NCBI RefSeq assembly: GCF_901000735.1
Contig: NC_081545.1
Coordinates: 29,355,513-29,419,512, forward strand
Direction of reading: 5' to 3'
Length of the DNA: 64,000 nt
Origin: Corylus avellana
Taxonomy: Eukaryota > Streptophyta > Magnoliopsida > Fagales > Betulaceae
This document shows positions 1 through 11,082 of this stretch, piece by piece. The translations under genes and the position numbers were made by a program. Position 1 is the first letter of the stretch, and each line of letters opens with the position of its first letter. The notes under the pieces were generated by a model. That model ran no database searches. It saw only the letters and a list, made by a program, of their open reading frames with translations, and was not told the origin of the DNA.

Positions 1-114
1 ATGGGAAGTTTCACTCTGATAATTAATTAAACTTGGGGGCGCTACAATCAATGCCTAATTCATCACTGTTGTTGTCCATTTCTGTGCTATCAAACCTCTC
101 TAAATTAAGTTTAT

Positions 115-652
115 GGGTTAAATACTCTAGACCCCCTGGGGTTTTTCAACTTTATTTTTTTCTCTCTGTGATTTCATTTTTATCACAGGAGATCCCTGTG
201 GTTTTTATAATAGACCAAGTTAGTCTTCCGTCAGTTGACCGTTAGTTTACTTAACGAAATTTCACGTGGTCCAATCACATGTTGACACATGGCACCCACT
301 TAATTTTTTTTTTTTTTTAAAAAAATTAAAAAATATATATTTTCTAAAAAAAAAAAAGATCGAGGGTGGCCGAGCCACCCCCTTGGCCATTTGGGGGTGG
401 CCNNNNNNNNNNNNNNNNNNNNNNNNNNNNNNNNNNNNNNNNNNNNNNNNNNNNNNNNNNNNNNNNNNNNNNNNNNNNNNNNNNNNNNNNNNNNNNNNNN
501 NNGGAATTCCGTTAAGTCAACTAACGGTCAACTGACGGAGAACTAACTTGGTCTATTATCAAAATCACAGGAACCTCCTGTGATAAAAATGAAACCCCAG
601 GGGAGAAAAAATAAAGTTGTGAAACCCTATAGACTAATTTAGTATTTAACCC
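115..652. mobile_element. Foldback MITE, family with GGGTTAAATAC ends, interrupted by gap
   Basis: The left arm (from GGGTTAAATAC) and the right arm (ending TATTTAACCC) are inverted repeats of roughly 200 bp that share the segment around CGTCAGTTGACCGTTAGT. The flanks TAAGTTTAT (106-114) and TAAGTTTAA (653-661) match at 8 of 9 bases, as expected for a Mutator-type target duplication. The loop holds a GGGGTGGCC-rich stretch and an N gap. A second copy lies at 7384-7955. No transposase is encoded, so it is non-autonomous. Confidence 0.75.
403..502. other. Assembly gap (100 N)
   Basis: This run of exactly 100 N is a placeholder for unknown length. It sits in the loop of a foldback element, a structure that often breaks assembly. 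Confidence 0.99.
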
Positions 653-661
653 TAAGTTTAA

Positions 662-2489
662 ATACAAGGTTCCACAATTAATCCAAAACGACAACAACTA
701 CAACAAGAAATATTGCAATTAAGCTGAGCAACAGGTGCAAATTAAAGTCAATTTTACGAGAAATTAATGCCAACCCTAACGTAACCTTATTCAATTTCAG
801 AGCTGTATGCACTTAAAAAATAAGAAAAGAAATATTGGAAGTTATAAAGCTAGAATAAAAAATAAATAAAAAAATAAAGCAAGACCCAAACCAGTTGGGA
901 CTACTCCTGATTCAACGGGCGCCTGTATTACTGCTACTGCTGGTGAAATGAGCTGATCATCATTTCCAGTCGGGGATATTAGCGAAGAAACTGATCGAGA
1001 CGACACAATGAACAAAAAATAAATCAATCACAAAAAGATAAAGAAATTGTATAAACTAGTTGAAAATAAAAATTAGGAAAACTGATTGAAAGACTGCAGG
1101 AAAGCTGGGAGAAAGAGGAATTTGGTAATTAAAAAAAAAAAAAAAAAAAACATACACTTTATATAAAAAGTACACGTAAATAATATACTCATGAAATAAT
1201 AATTAATACGCTTCTAAGTTCTAACAAACATGAATACGAGGGAATGGCTTTTCATTGTTTGGACAAGAAAGAGAGAAATATTTAGAAGATATATAATATG
1301 GTTCTCATCGCATAATACCAACAAAAGTTTGATACTGCTCAGAAGGAGTAACAGTTCCTGCAAAAAGAATATAAAATTATTTAGAAGTCTTTATATTAAG
1401 AGAAGACGTTACTTATTCACAAATCTAATAGTAACGAAGGAATAAATAAATAAATAAATCTGATAATGACAAGAAATAGTTATTGAAAAGCTCATAGAAT
1501 TTTTTTTTTTTTTTTTATAGATATTTTTTTTTGTTGTTTAATGCTTTTTTATTATAGTGTTTTTTTAACAAGGTTTTTATTATAGTTGATCGGTCAAACC
1601 AATTATTACTTCTCTTCTGCTTGAGTTCCATGCTTCTATTTTGTGCCCTTACAACTAAATAGAGGATTGAAATCTTTTCAAATTTTTTAAAATATGAATT
1701 TCGTTACATCTAACTGTCCAAATAAATGTAGAGTTTGTGTGTTACTTAGGCAAATGGGCTTGACATGAAAAAAAAAAAATTAAATTAATTACCACGGTAA
1801 CACATAAATTCGCATTTATTTGAACCCTTAGATCTAATGAATTGCTCAAATTTAAAAATCTGATAATCTCATATTTTATAAAATCTAAGGGGATCCTAAT
1901 CCGCTAAATAGATTTATTTTGTTTGGCATAACCTTTTATCTACTAAAAGCACTTTTAAAACTCTTTAAACACTGAATAGAATCATTTCCATTTCAAATGA
2001 AATAGATAATATATTCAGTTATTGTTTTTTTAGAGAGGTAAAATTGTTAATTTAATTTTTTGGACAATTTTACCCTTCTAAAATACACTAACGAGATATT
2101 ATTAATTTCAAATGAAATAGAGGATATTTTCCCTTTTAACACAATATTTTCAAATAGGCTCTTAATTAGCTAGGAAAGTTACTGTTGTTTTTAATTTATT
2201 AGAGTAATTTTTTATCTGAAAAGAAGTTACTGTTTTTTTAATTTATTAGAGTAATTTTTTCTTATTGAAACAAAGTTATTGTTGTTTTTATCTTTTTGTT
2301 AGCCTTGAGGTGAACACCGTCAATTTTTTGGTAGTTTAGGAAGAATATTGTTGTAATTGAAAGTTTGGGAGAGAAAACATTATTAATTTGATGGTAGTTT
2401 GAGGGAAGTATATATATGTGAATTTATTTCCTAATATTTAATTAATAGCAACGCAATACGCCCACAATTTCGTAAGAAAGACAAACGCA
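662..2489. other. AT-rich intergenic DNA, no gene seen
   Basis: This stretch contains homopolymer runs (A at 1131-1150, T at 1501-1517) and no open frame resembling a known protein. I see no coding, RNA or transposon signal I can support. Confidence 0.6.
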
Positions 2490-2639
2490 TTATATATTCA
2501 GCAACCACAAAAACATAACAAAGCAATAAAAAGAAAAGAAAGGCAGAAAATCAAGACCTGGTTGTGGTGCCTCAGCCAACTGTCGTGATGGCACCGCCAA
2601 CTGCGGTGGTAGCACAGTGAACCGCAATATCCGATGTAG

Positions 2640-2715
2640 GGTTTGGATGTTGGCGCATCGAAAGGGTCTGTTGCAGTTTACATATTGCTCGCTGCCACCA
2701 CAAAAGCATGTTTGT
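2640..2715 (-). pseudogene. Fragment of a WAK/LRK10L-type ectodomain (GUB_WAK_bind)
   Basis: On the minus strand one frame reads SEQYVNCNRPFRCANIQ, which resembles the start of the galacturonan-binding GUB_WAK_bind domain; compare EQYLNCSKTFDCAG in the intact ectodomain near 41.0 kb. The match stops after about 17 residues, and the expected YPFW motif does not follow in any frame I can read. No signal peptide, further ectodomain or kinase is adjacent. I infer a relic of the receptor family that is intact 30 kb away. It is short, so chance similarity is not fully excluded. Confidence 0.45.
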
Positions 2716-2852
2716 GACTGTATGGACATCAACATTAACGATGTGAACATGAACATGTAAGGGGACGATGACCCATGTTTTCAATTAACTTGGAATGAGA
2801 CCAGGAAACCAAAGGAAAATGCCACTACATAACTATGCTATGCATATCACAT

Positions 2853-2858
<6 letters not shown>

Positions 2859-2888
<30 letters not shown>
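2859..2888. repeat. (GA)n microsatellite
   Basis: A run of about 15 GA units ending in GAGGAC, in intergenic DNA. Confidence 0.9.
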
Positions 2889-2892
<4 letters not shown>

Positions 2893-3260
2893 AGAACTCC
2901 AAAATTGTAAAAACGCATTGTGATGAGAGAGTGAATGAAAATCAATCATATATATGAAGACTGTGGAAACACGGTTTGAATAATAAAGAACGTAAGACTT
3001 TTTTGTGTGGAATAGAAAAAAAAGGTAGTCTAAGCGAAAGCACCTTGATCCTTCCTAACCTACACTAATTGTGATTTTGTTCATGTATGAATCGAAAATG
3101 CTGCTTGGAGAAAATCTTGTCTGAGGACCTAGTCAAGTCTTTCCCCATGCAAGACGAGTCAAGCACCTTAATTTGATGCAGAAATTAGTATTAATTAATT
3201 ACATCGTCATTATTCTAACACTCGTGCATGATTAACTACATGGTCGTTAATTAGTTTTTA

Positions 3261-3460
3261 GAGAAAAATATAAAAAAGCCCCCCAAACTACTAGCTGTTT
3301 TCGATTTAACCCCCTGATGTTCCAAAAGTCATAAAGTAGCCCCCTAAACTACCAAACTGTCGCATTTTGGCCACTCCGTGAGTCAAAACCGTCAGTCTTA
3401 ACAGAAACTACAAAACGACGTTGTTTGGTTATGGGTAAGTTACAAAAATGCCCTTCTATG

Positions 3461-3492
<32 letters not shown>

Positions 3493-3930
3493 TTTAATTT
3501 AAGGAGGAGTAAAACGGCGCCGTTTTGCTCCCAAAAGGGTTCACTTACCCTAAGCAAAACGGCGCCGTTTTGCTTAGGTTAATTAAACCCTTTTCCCCAT
3601 TCTCAATCAATCCCACGCAGCACAGCTCCCCCCCTCCCCCTCACGCATAGCCATGACCGATTCTCTTCTCCACACACACAGCTCTGGTGATCCAGCCCAT
3701 CGCGCCGGTGGTCCCCCTCACGCCGATCGTTCGTCGTCCCGTCTTCACGCCGTCGTCCTGCAAAACCCAAAAACTCATAAATCATTCCGTCCAACCCAAA
3801 AATCATTCCGTCAAAACCCACTGGCCGGGTTGTTGATCTGTAACATTCACGTTCTTTGATTTCATGGCTACTGCAGAGAAAAACCAAATTCAATTCCCAT
3901 AGATGGGTTTGGGTGTTGTTTTCTGCCCTG

Positions 3931-3967
<37 letters not shown>

Positions 3968-4827
3968 CGGTTCTCTTAGGATTGTCCAATAGTTAGAGGC
4001 TAAGATTTGAGGGTGTTTTTATGTGGGATTGTAATTTTGTGAAATGCGGTTGTTATCAAGTTGCACTATTCTTCCACAGATTCTGTTCACGGAGCTGAAA
4101 TGAACTCCCGATGGTGTTTGTGTTTATTTGAAATTGAAACTTGGCCTTTCATGAATATTGAACCCAAAAACTGGATTTTAATGCGCCGAAAATGATTATA
4201 ATGGCATCCATTTAAGCGATGTTTATCAGAGAAACTTTATACTCATTGAGCTTCAAACCCACAAAACTTGTTGAGATGCCGCAAGTTTTGCTTAATCTAT
4301 ATTTCTGCAAGCTCAGATATAGTATACCCTCTCGAAGATCCGAAACGAAAGCAAGCTTTGCAACCAGATTTTTCTGATGAGAAGTTGAACCTAAGCGATT
4401 GAGATGGAGATGAAACCATATTTCTCTCCAGAGGAGTTGAACCCAACATCTGAGACAAGATGAAGTCTGAGCCGAGAAGAAGGTTTGTTCAGGCGTGGAG
4501 GGAAAACGCTGAACAAGGGTTTAATTAACCTAAACAAAACGGCGCCGTTTTGCTTAGGGTAAGTGAACCCTTTTGGGAGCAAAACGGCGCCTCCTTAAAA
4601 AAATAAAAAAAAACAAAAAAAAAAAACATAGAAGGGCATTTTTGTAACTTACCCGTAACCAAACGACGTCGTTTTGTAGTTTCCGTCCAGACTGACGGTT
4701 TTGACTAACAGAGTGGCCAAAATGCGATAGTTTGGTAGTTTAGTGGGCTACTTTATGACTTTTGGAACATCAGGGGGCTAAATCGAAAACGGCTGATAGT
4801 TTAGGGGGCTTTTTTTATATTTTTTCC
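3261..4827. mobile_element. Long-TIR Mutator-like element (MULE), possibly a Pack-MULE
   Basis: The ends are inverted repeats of about 310-330 bp (about 3261-3590 and 4516-4827). Both arms share the segment reading CATAGAAGGGCATTTTTGTAAC on the right arm, plus GGCGCC palindromes inside AAAACGGCGCCGTTTTG. The element is bounded by a perfect 9-bp duplication TAGTTTTTA at 3252-3260 and 4828-4836, the size made by the Mutator superfamily. The roughly 0.9 kb interior has no transposase frame. It contains a C-rich stretch (3610-3830) unlike the surrounding AT-rich DNA, which could be captured host sequence; that part is inference. Confidence 0.88.
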
Positions 4828-5034
4828 TAGTTTTTATTCATCCTTTTAATTAGTCATTCAATTAAGTTGACGAGTAGAATACGTACGTTCAGCGTTGAAG
4901 AGTTGGAATTCTGCACAACTGTATATATTTGGATTCCTATTATATTTATATTTTCTTCTTTCTTATCATTAATTATTCAATAAGGGGAGGGATTATATAA
5001 AGTGATGTATTGTAATTTTATTAAAGCTCTAGTT

Positions 5035-5146
5035 TTTTTTTTTTTTTTTACATGTCCACACAAGGGAAGGAGAAGAGGAAATTCGAACTAGTGACCTCCA
5101 CTTCATAAGGCGTGGTTCACAACCGATTGAGCTACTCCTTGAAGAC
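5035..5146 (-). mobile_element. tRNA-derived SINE, copy 1
   Basis: Read on the minus strand it starts AAGGAGTAGCTCAATCGGTT (A-box-like), contains ACTAGTTCGAATTTCC (B-box-like), and ends GGACATGT plus a poly-A tail. A perfect 13-bp duplication TAAAGCTCTAGTT flanks it (5022-5034 and 5147-5159), proving LINE-type retroposition. It is not a functional tRNA gene. Confidence 0.9.
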
Positions 5147-5530
5147 TAAAGCTCTAGTTATTGATATGAGATATATATATATATATATATATTTCTCTTT
5201 TTGAGGTGTGGTCCTTCTTTTCTTCCGTAGTAGACTCTATGAAACTCTATTGCATGTTAGGACCCGGCCATACCGTTCAACATGAAATTTTATCTGTATT
5301 TTCTTTTGTTTTTTTGTTTTTTTTGTGATGCATGCTTTCCCTATGTACCCCCAAATAGAAGAACAAAAGAGATGCCGCCATTTTGTGTTATCTTGTAAAT
5401 ATATGAATATATGGTAAAACAAGTGTACAGCATTTATGTTTTGATCAGAATATATAGGAGGAGAACAAGCGTTAAAGCCACAGTATGAGGTGGCAAGATT
5501 ACAAGAGATACAAATCACACAATGAGAAAT

Positions 5531-5903
5531 GCTATAATGGGATTTGGATCTACTGAAATTCTTAAGAGAATTCCAGTTTCTAAAATTTCAGATCTAAGCC
5601 ATCCATTTTTCATTCAAGGGTCATTGTTCTGCCACGTGTCTCACTACTAATAAAATAATAAATGAAAAATGGACGGTCTAGATCTGAAATTTAAAAAATT
5701 GGAATCTCCTAGGAATTTCAGTAGATCTTGATCCGCTATAGTGCAATAAAAAATACTATTTTTGGCCCATAAAACTCCTTGGTGGCAAGAGGCCACAGAC
5801 TTCCTCCGTAGTTGTTGTAACCCCACCCAATGATGAGGCATGTGGTCTCTTGCTACCTAAAATTTTTATGATCCAAAATTAATTTTTTTTATTACACTAT
5901 AGC
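5531..5903. mobile_element. Compound foldback: two adjacent TIR elements
   Basis: One inverted repeat spans 5531-5740 (left GGATCTACTGAAATTC, right GAATTTCAGTAGATC). A second spans 5735-5903 (left GCTATAGTGCAATAAAAAA, right TTTTTTATTACACTATAGC). They share the GCTATA junction, as if one inserted at the end of the other. No protein is encoded. Confidence 0.65.
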
Positions 5904-6189
5904 ATATCTCTAACAAAAGACTATAAAGCTACACTAGCTAGCTGGCAAGTAGATTTAGTGAAACTAACGTGTTAAGAGTAAGCTGTACGTACATGCATAA
6001 ATTAAGCCTGGAATTAAGGAGGAGAAACTCCAAGTGAACTCCTTGACGGGAGGAAAGAGTCAAGCGGTAATAGACTTTGAAGCTCGGTGTGGATCCTTGG
6101 ATCCAGTGTGGCTTATGACTTTATTGGATTTTGCAGTGTAGTCGTTTATTGTAGGATTGAGATTCCCTAAATTTGATATTTTAAAATTC

Positions 6190-6624
6190 ATTAAGTATTA
6201 TAATCATTAAGAAATCAAAATGAGTAAAACTTTTTATATGTTTTACGTACATATAAAAACCAGTGTATCAAACCCACGATCCGAACCAAAGTTTGCTAAA
6301 TGTGTTTGATTTTGAGAACAGGCGGATTTCAATGGCTTGGATTTGTGTTACCTGCTCTAAACATGTGTTATTTTATTGACCAAGATCCAAGAAATATTCC
6401 ATAGATGTTTTCATGGGGTCAACCGAAAAATCAGGTTTCCAACATGAAAATTCGTGAACTCCAACCTGTTCTCCAATTTATTGTTTCTTTATTTTATTGA
6501 TTAGCAAACTTTGGTACGTTCTGAGACTTGACAGGATCGTGGGTTTGATAGACTGGGATTACTAAGTGTAAAACATATAAAAAGTTTTACTCATTTTGAT
6601 TTCTTAATGAATATAATACTTTGG
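6190..6624. mobile_element. Foldback MITE with roughly 120-bp arms
   Basis: The left arm includes AAATCAAAATGAGTAAAACT and the right arm is its reverse complement AGTTTTACTCATTTTGATTT. Pairing continues with scattered mismatches through the GATCCGAACCAAAGTTTGCTAA region. The interior is non-coding. I could not settle the target duplication. Confidence 0.65.
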
Positions 6625-6989
6625 TATTTCTGTTAATTCTACTTTGTATAAAGCTGCAAGTTGTCTGATTGTGGAAGAACGGTGGGCTTGGGTTCGTCGG
6701 AGATTGTGGGTTGGGTTCGATGGAGATTTGGCCATGAAAGAACAGTGGGTTGGGGTGGAAGCTTTGTCCCCGGAGTGCAGGGTTCGTGGCCGGAGACTAT
6801 TTCGCCTAGAGATGACCTTTGTTGCCGGAGCCTAGGGTTTGGCATTGAAGGATGTATCAGATATTGGCATTGAAGGAACTTGAATGCTTGATGATTTTTG
6901 GTTGATTCTCTTTAGTGGGTTGTGTTTTAATTGAAGGTGTTCAATTTTAATTTTAATATTTAAACAAAAAAAAAAAAAAACCAGTCTTT

Positions 6990-7262
6990 TTACTTTGTTA
7001 AGTGGATTTTTTTTTTTTAATTAGGTGGTAGGGTGCATATCTAGTCATAGTTGATGACTTGGCACTTATGACAAGTGTTGAAAATTAATTAGTCCACATG
7101 TGTGGCTATTTGTTAAGTCTTCTAACAACAGATGGATGGAAGTACTATTTCAGTCTTTATGAAAACCACATGTACGTTTTCTGATAAAAACTAAATCCTA
7201 AGAGAGAAAAAATAAATAGTTTAAACCCTAAAGAGGAATAAGGTATTTAACCCTAAAATTTA
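6990..7262. repeat. Degenerate half of the GGGTTAAATAC MITE family
   Basis: The end GGTATTTAACCCT and the upstream order of segments (ACAACAGATGGATGGA, GATAAAAACTAAATCCTAAG) follow the right arm of the elements at 115-652 and 7384-7955 with many substitutions. No matching left arm was found. The adjacent 6660-6840 is somewhat GC-richer but matches no protein I recognise. Confidence 0.4.
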
Positions 7263-7383
7263 ATCAATATTTTAACATTCATTCACGTGTGAGTTTAAAC
7301 TCCATTTAATAGGTGAGGAGACGCAATACGTAGAATATTTAATACGTGAACTCAATAAATTACTACTTATCTTAAAAAAATAA

Positions 7384-7955
7384 GGGTTAAATACTAAATT
7401 AGTCCCTAGGGTTTCACAACTTTATTTTTTTCCTCTAGGGTTTCATTTTTATCACAGGAGGTTCCTGTGGTTTTGATAATAGACCAAGTTAGTCCTTCGT
7501 CAGTTGACCGTTAGTTGACTTAATAGAATTTCACGTGGACCAATCAAATGTTGACATGTGGTACCTACTTAAATTTTTTTAAAAAAAAAAATTAACAAAA
7601 AAATGTATTTTCTAAAAAAAAAAAACACAAAAAAGATTGGGGGTGGCTCCTTGGCCATTTGGGGGTGGCTACATGGCCAAGGGGTGGCCGACCCCAATCT
7701 TTTTTCTTTTTATTTTTTATTTTTTATTTTTTTTAGAAAATACATTTTTTTTAATTAAAATAAATAAATAAATAGGTATCACGTGTCAACATTTGATTGG
7801 TCCACGTGAAATTCCGTTAAGTCAATTAACGGTCAACTGACGGAGGACTAACTTGGTCTATTATCAAAACCACAGGGACCTCCTGTAATAAAAATGAAAC
7901 TCCCGAAGAAAAAAATAAAGTTGTAAAACCTAAAGAAGTCTAAAGTGTTTAACCT
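7384..7955. mobile_element. Foldback MITE, family with GGGTTAAATAC ends, complete copy
   Basis: The two arms are inverted repeats of roughly 200 bp: GGGTTAAATACTAAATTAG on the left, TTTAACCT at the right end. Both contain the CGTCAGTTGACCGTTAGTTG-type segment. The flanks AAAAAATAA (7375-7383) and AAATAATAA (7956-7964) agree at 8 of 9 bases. The loop contains GGGGTGGC motifs. It is non-coding and the same family as 115-652. Confidence 0.8.
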
Positions 7956-7964
7956 AAATAATAA

Positions 7965-9974
7965 TAATAATAATAAATAAATTTAACTATTTAATTAATA
8001 CTTATATTAGGCAACTTTTTTAAAATCCCACTTTAAATCCAGTTACACAAGGCCAACCATCTTTAATAATTCATCCACTGAACCAATTTTCTCTAATAAA
8101 GTTATCAATCAATCCATAGCTTCTGCAGCCATTAGTGCGTGTGAAATTTCAGTGTCGACAAATCCATCAACCACAGGCTATAATTTCACCGCAGGAAAGT
8201 CTGTCATTTTTTTGGGTGTGTGATTAAAGTCTGTCAAATTTTATGAGAGGACAAGTCAGATCCTCAACATCTCGAGACAACTCATTAGCAAAAAAAGAAA
8301 ATGTCAACTTTAATGGTAAGCAAAGATCGAACCACTCAATTTCGTATAACAAACGCACCAGTTATTTGCCTTCAGAGAGCTCCCTTGCCTCTCTCTTGTC
8401 ACATTCAGAAAATATTAAAAAATAAATAAAAATAAAATAGAGAGGTCACTTCCCTCACCTTTTTTCGTCTCTATTATAGATCGATCAGAGTGCGTGTGTC
8501 AATGGTACTCGAGGTGCATTCTAGTGACTTGTGGCTTGCCGACGGTAGAGAGGGAAACACGTGAGGGTATGCTGGGTTTTTATTATTGTAATTTCATTGT
8601 TTTCAAATAAGAATGTATTCTCTCTAAATTTGCTTTCAGTAACGATCTATGGGGTGAAGTTTTATTCATTTTTTTACGTTTTGTCTTCACAAATCCTTAA
8701 GAATAGCGGAACTGGTTTCCAGTCAGTCTTTTGTTTCTTATGGTTCATTTTCTAGGAGCAAACCATACACTGATAATGGAGAAGTTATTATCCATAAAGA
8801 ATAATTGTCACTATGGTAGAGGCAACGAAGAAGATTGCGATTGATAAAGTGCTAGTAGCAGATGAAAAAAAAAAAAAAAAAAAGTGTCAGTGAATCAATG
8901 ACCTGACAATGGATAGAGACGTGATTGTAGATCTGAAACTAATTGAGACAGTGACTTTTCGTAGATATTGTCCTACAGTAACTCGAGAGTCATAGATAAT
9001 ATTTGAGTTGTGAAGATTTCAAATTGTATCTTTGGCATTATACGAAGCATTTTGCCACATTTGATTGTTATATCAATGAAGAGATAATTCGTTAAAATAT
9101 ATATATTAAGAGTTTTAAATATTGGAGTACTGCTATGCGGTTGTCAAAAGGCAGCTAGCATAGGATATATATTAAATAATAATAAATAAATAAATAATTT
9201 GTCATTTTTTTTTGTTAATTAAATTTCTATGAGTTAATATTTAATTTTTAATGCTTTAAAACTTGTTTTTTAATTCAAAACTAAAATCTAAGTGTGGAAG
9301 GTTAACTCTTTAGAGATTGTATCACCCAAAAGGAATTCGATCATCCTAAATTTTGTGCTAATGCTTCAAATTTGGTGCTAATACCTCAAATTTAGTGCTA
9401 ATACTTCAAATTTAAATTTTCCTTTAATATCTCTTTTCTTCAATTTAAAAAAAAAAAATGGTCACGTCAGACTTTGGCCGACGCGGGGATGATCCTAGGC
9501 TGCCAAAAATCTCAACGGTAAATATTGATGGTGTAACATTTTTCTTGGAAAGTGTGTCTCCGTTACTAAATTCGTGCATCTTTGTGTCTAATTCCATAAA
9601 AATCTATCTTTTTCTATGGAATTTATATATAATTATAGTTATATCATTGTTAAAAAAATAAATATAATAATCAAAGGGTGGCTTGGCCACTCCCAAACAT
9701 GAGGTGGAGCCATCCCCAACTGTAGCCAACCCCTCGAACAGAGGGGGCGGAGCCGCTGTTGTTAGTCACTCTCCTTTGCCTTCTATAACTGAACACAAAA
9801 TTGAAATCTCCTCTTCATATTCTGTGCGATTTGTCTCAATATAGAAGTGTATATATACAACATTATGTAAGCAAGCAAAACACAGCAATGAGATCATCTA
9901 TTCTTCTTTCAATTTTAGGTACAATTGCACCCATTTTAATTGTTGGATTTTTATATGACTATGAAGTCATGGAA
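7965..9974. other. Intergenic stretch with a repeat shared with 10.98 kb
   Basis: No gene is seen. About 100 bp at 8021-8122 recurs in the same orientation at 10979-11082; both contain AACCAATTTTCTCT and AAAGTTATCAATCAATCCAT. The later copy adjoins the kinase pseudogene, so the earlier one may be a stray piece of the same receptor family. The rest is AT-rich with poly-A runs. Confidence 0.5.
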
Positions 9975-10979
9975 TTAAGAATCTGGAAGCGACCTTGTAG
10001 GGGAATCTAAGAAAGGCTTTGGTGGAAATCATAAGGATCACAGGCTCCTTCTAACATATCTATCACCTTATCAATTGATGGTCTATCTAAAAGATTGGTC
10101 TGAATACACCAAACACTAACCATTATCATCTTTTTTGTTGTCTCTTCTTCTTCCTCCTCTTCTGTTATTTCCCCAAAAGTAACAGTATTTCTGTCATGTT
10201 CAAGCTTCTTATAAATCAAATGTGGAAAATATATCTCGCTAGAATGAGAGAGTCCACCATCAAATTTTTTTTTCTTCCTCCAACCATTTCAAGAACCAAC
10301 ATTTTGTAGCTGTAAATGTCAGACTTGTGAGAGACTCCACCAAAGTTCCGACAAAATATTTCTGGTGCAATGTAACCAATAGTTCCTCTCATGCCCACTA
10401 TTGATACAACACAATCTTTTGTTTTGCATAGTTTAGCAAGGCCAAAATCAGAGATTTTTGAGCACAAATCTTCGTCCAAAAGTATATTATGGGGTTTTAT
10501 GTTGAAATGTAGGATCCTTATGTTATAACCACCATGTATGTATTTTAGTACTCGAGCAATGCCAACCGCAATTTAGAACATAGTCTTGCTATCCAAGTGA
10601 CAATTTGTAAATAGAGATCCTTTATCATACATGAACTTATCAAGAGATCAATTAAGCATGAATTCATAAATTAAAGCTCTTTTAGTCCTCTTATAGCAAA
10701 AACTTAGAAGAATGACTATATTAACATGCGATATTCTACTGATGCTAACCACTTGGTTGATAAATTGTTCTCACTTCCACCATACACCCATCAGGTAGCT
10801 TCCCTTTGTATACAACACCATATCCTCCTTGTCCTACTTTATCTTTGAATGAGCTGGTAAATTTCTTCACATCTGAATAAGTATATCGCTTTGTGGCTAT
10901 ACATTCGTACTTCTTTTAAGATTTCCTCCTCATCGATTGGATAATTCTTTTCATCACTTTTCCAGCAAACCATTGCATT
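9975..10979 (-). pseudogene. Broken Lr10/LRK10L2-type receptor kinase
   Basis: Minus-strand frames retain, in order, YSDVKKFTSSFKDKVGQGGYG (glycine loop), VVYKGKLPDG, then [65 protein letters not shown], and a C-terminal part ending FPPKPFLDSPTRSLPDS. This motif order, with [12 protein letters not shown], is typical of the LRK10L2/PR5K kinase class. It is broken: a TAA stop precedes IAVG near 10575, the region between the glycine loop and that stop is shredded by stops, and a frameshift falls before the FPPKP tail (about 10020). The catalytic Asp of HFDIKP is Asn. No ectodomain is attached. It lies on the same strand as the LRK10L1-type cluster but belongs to a different subclass. Confidence 0.85.
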
Positions 10980-11082
10980 AAAATCCAGGCCACTTTAAAT
11001 TCAGTTGCACGAGGTCAACGATCTTTATTTCATCCATTGAACCAATTTTCTCTGATAAAGTTATCAATCAATCCATATGCTT

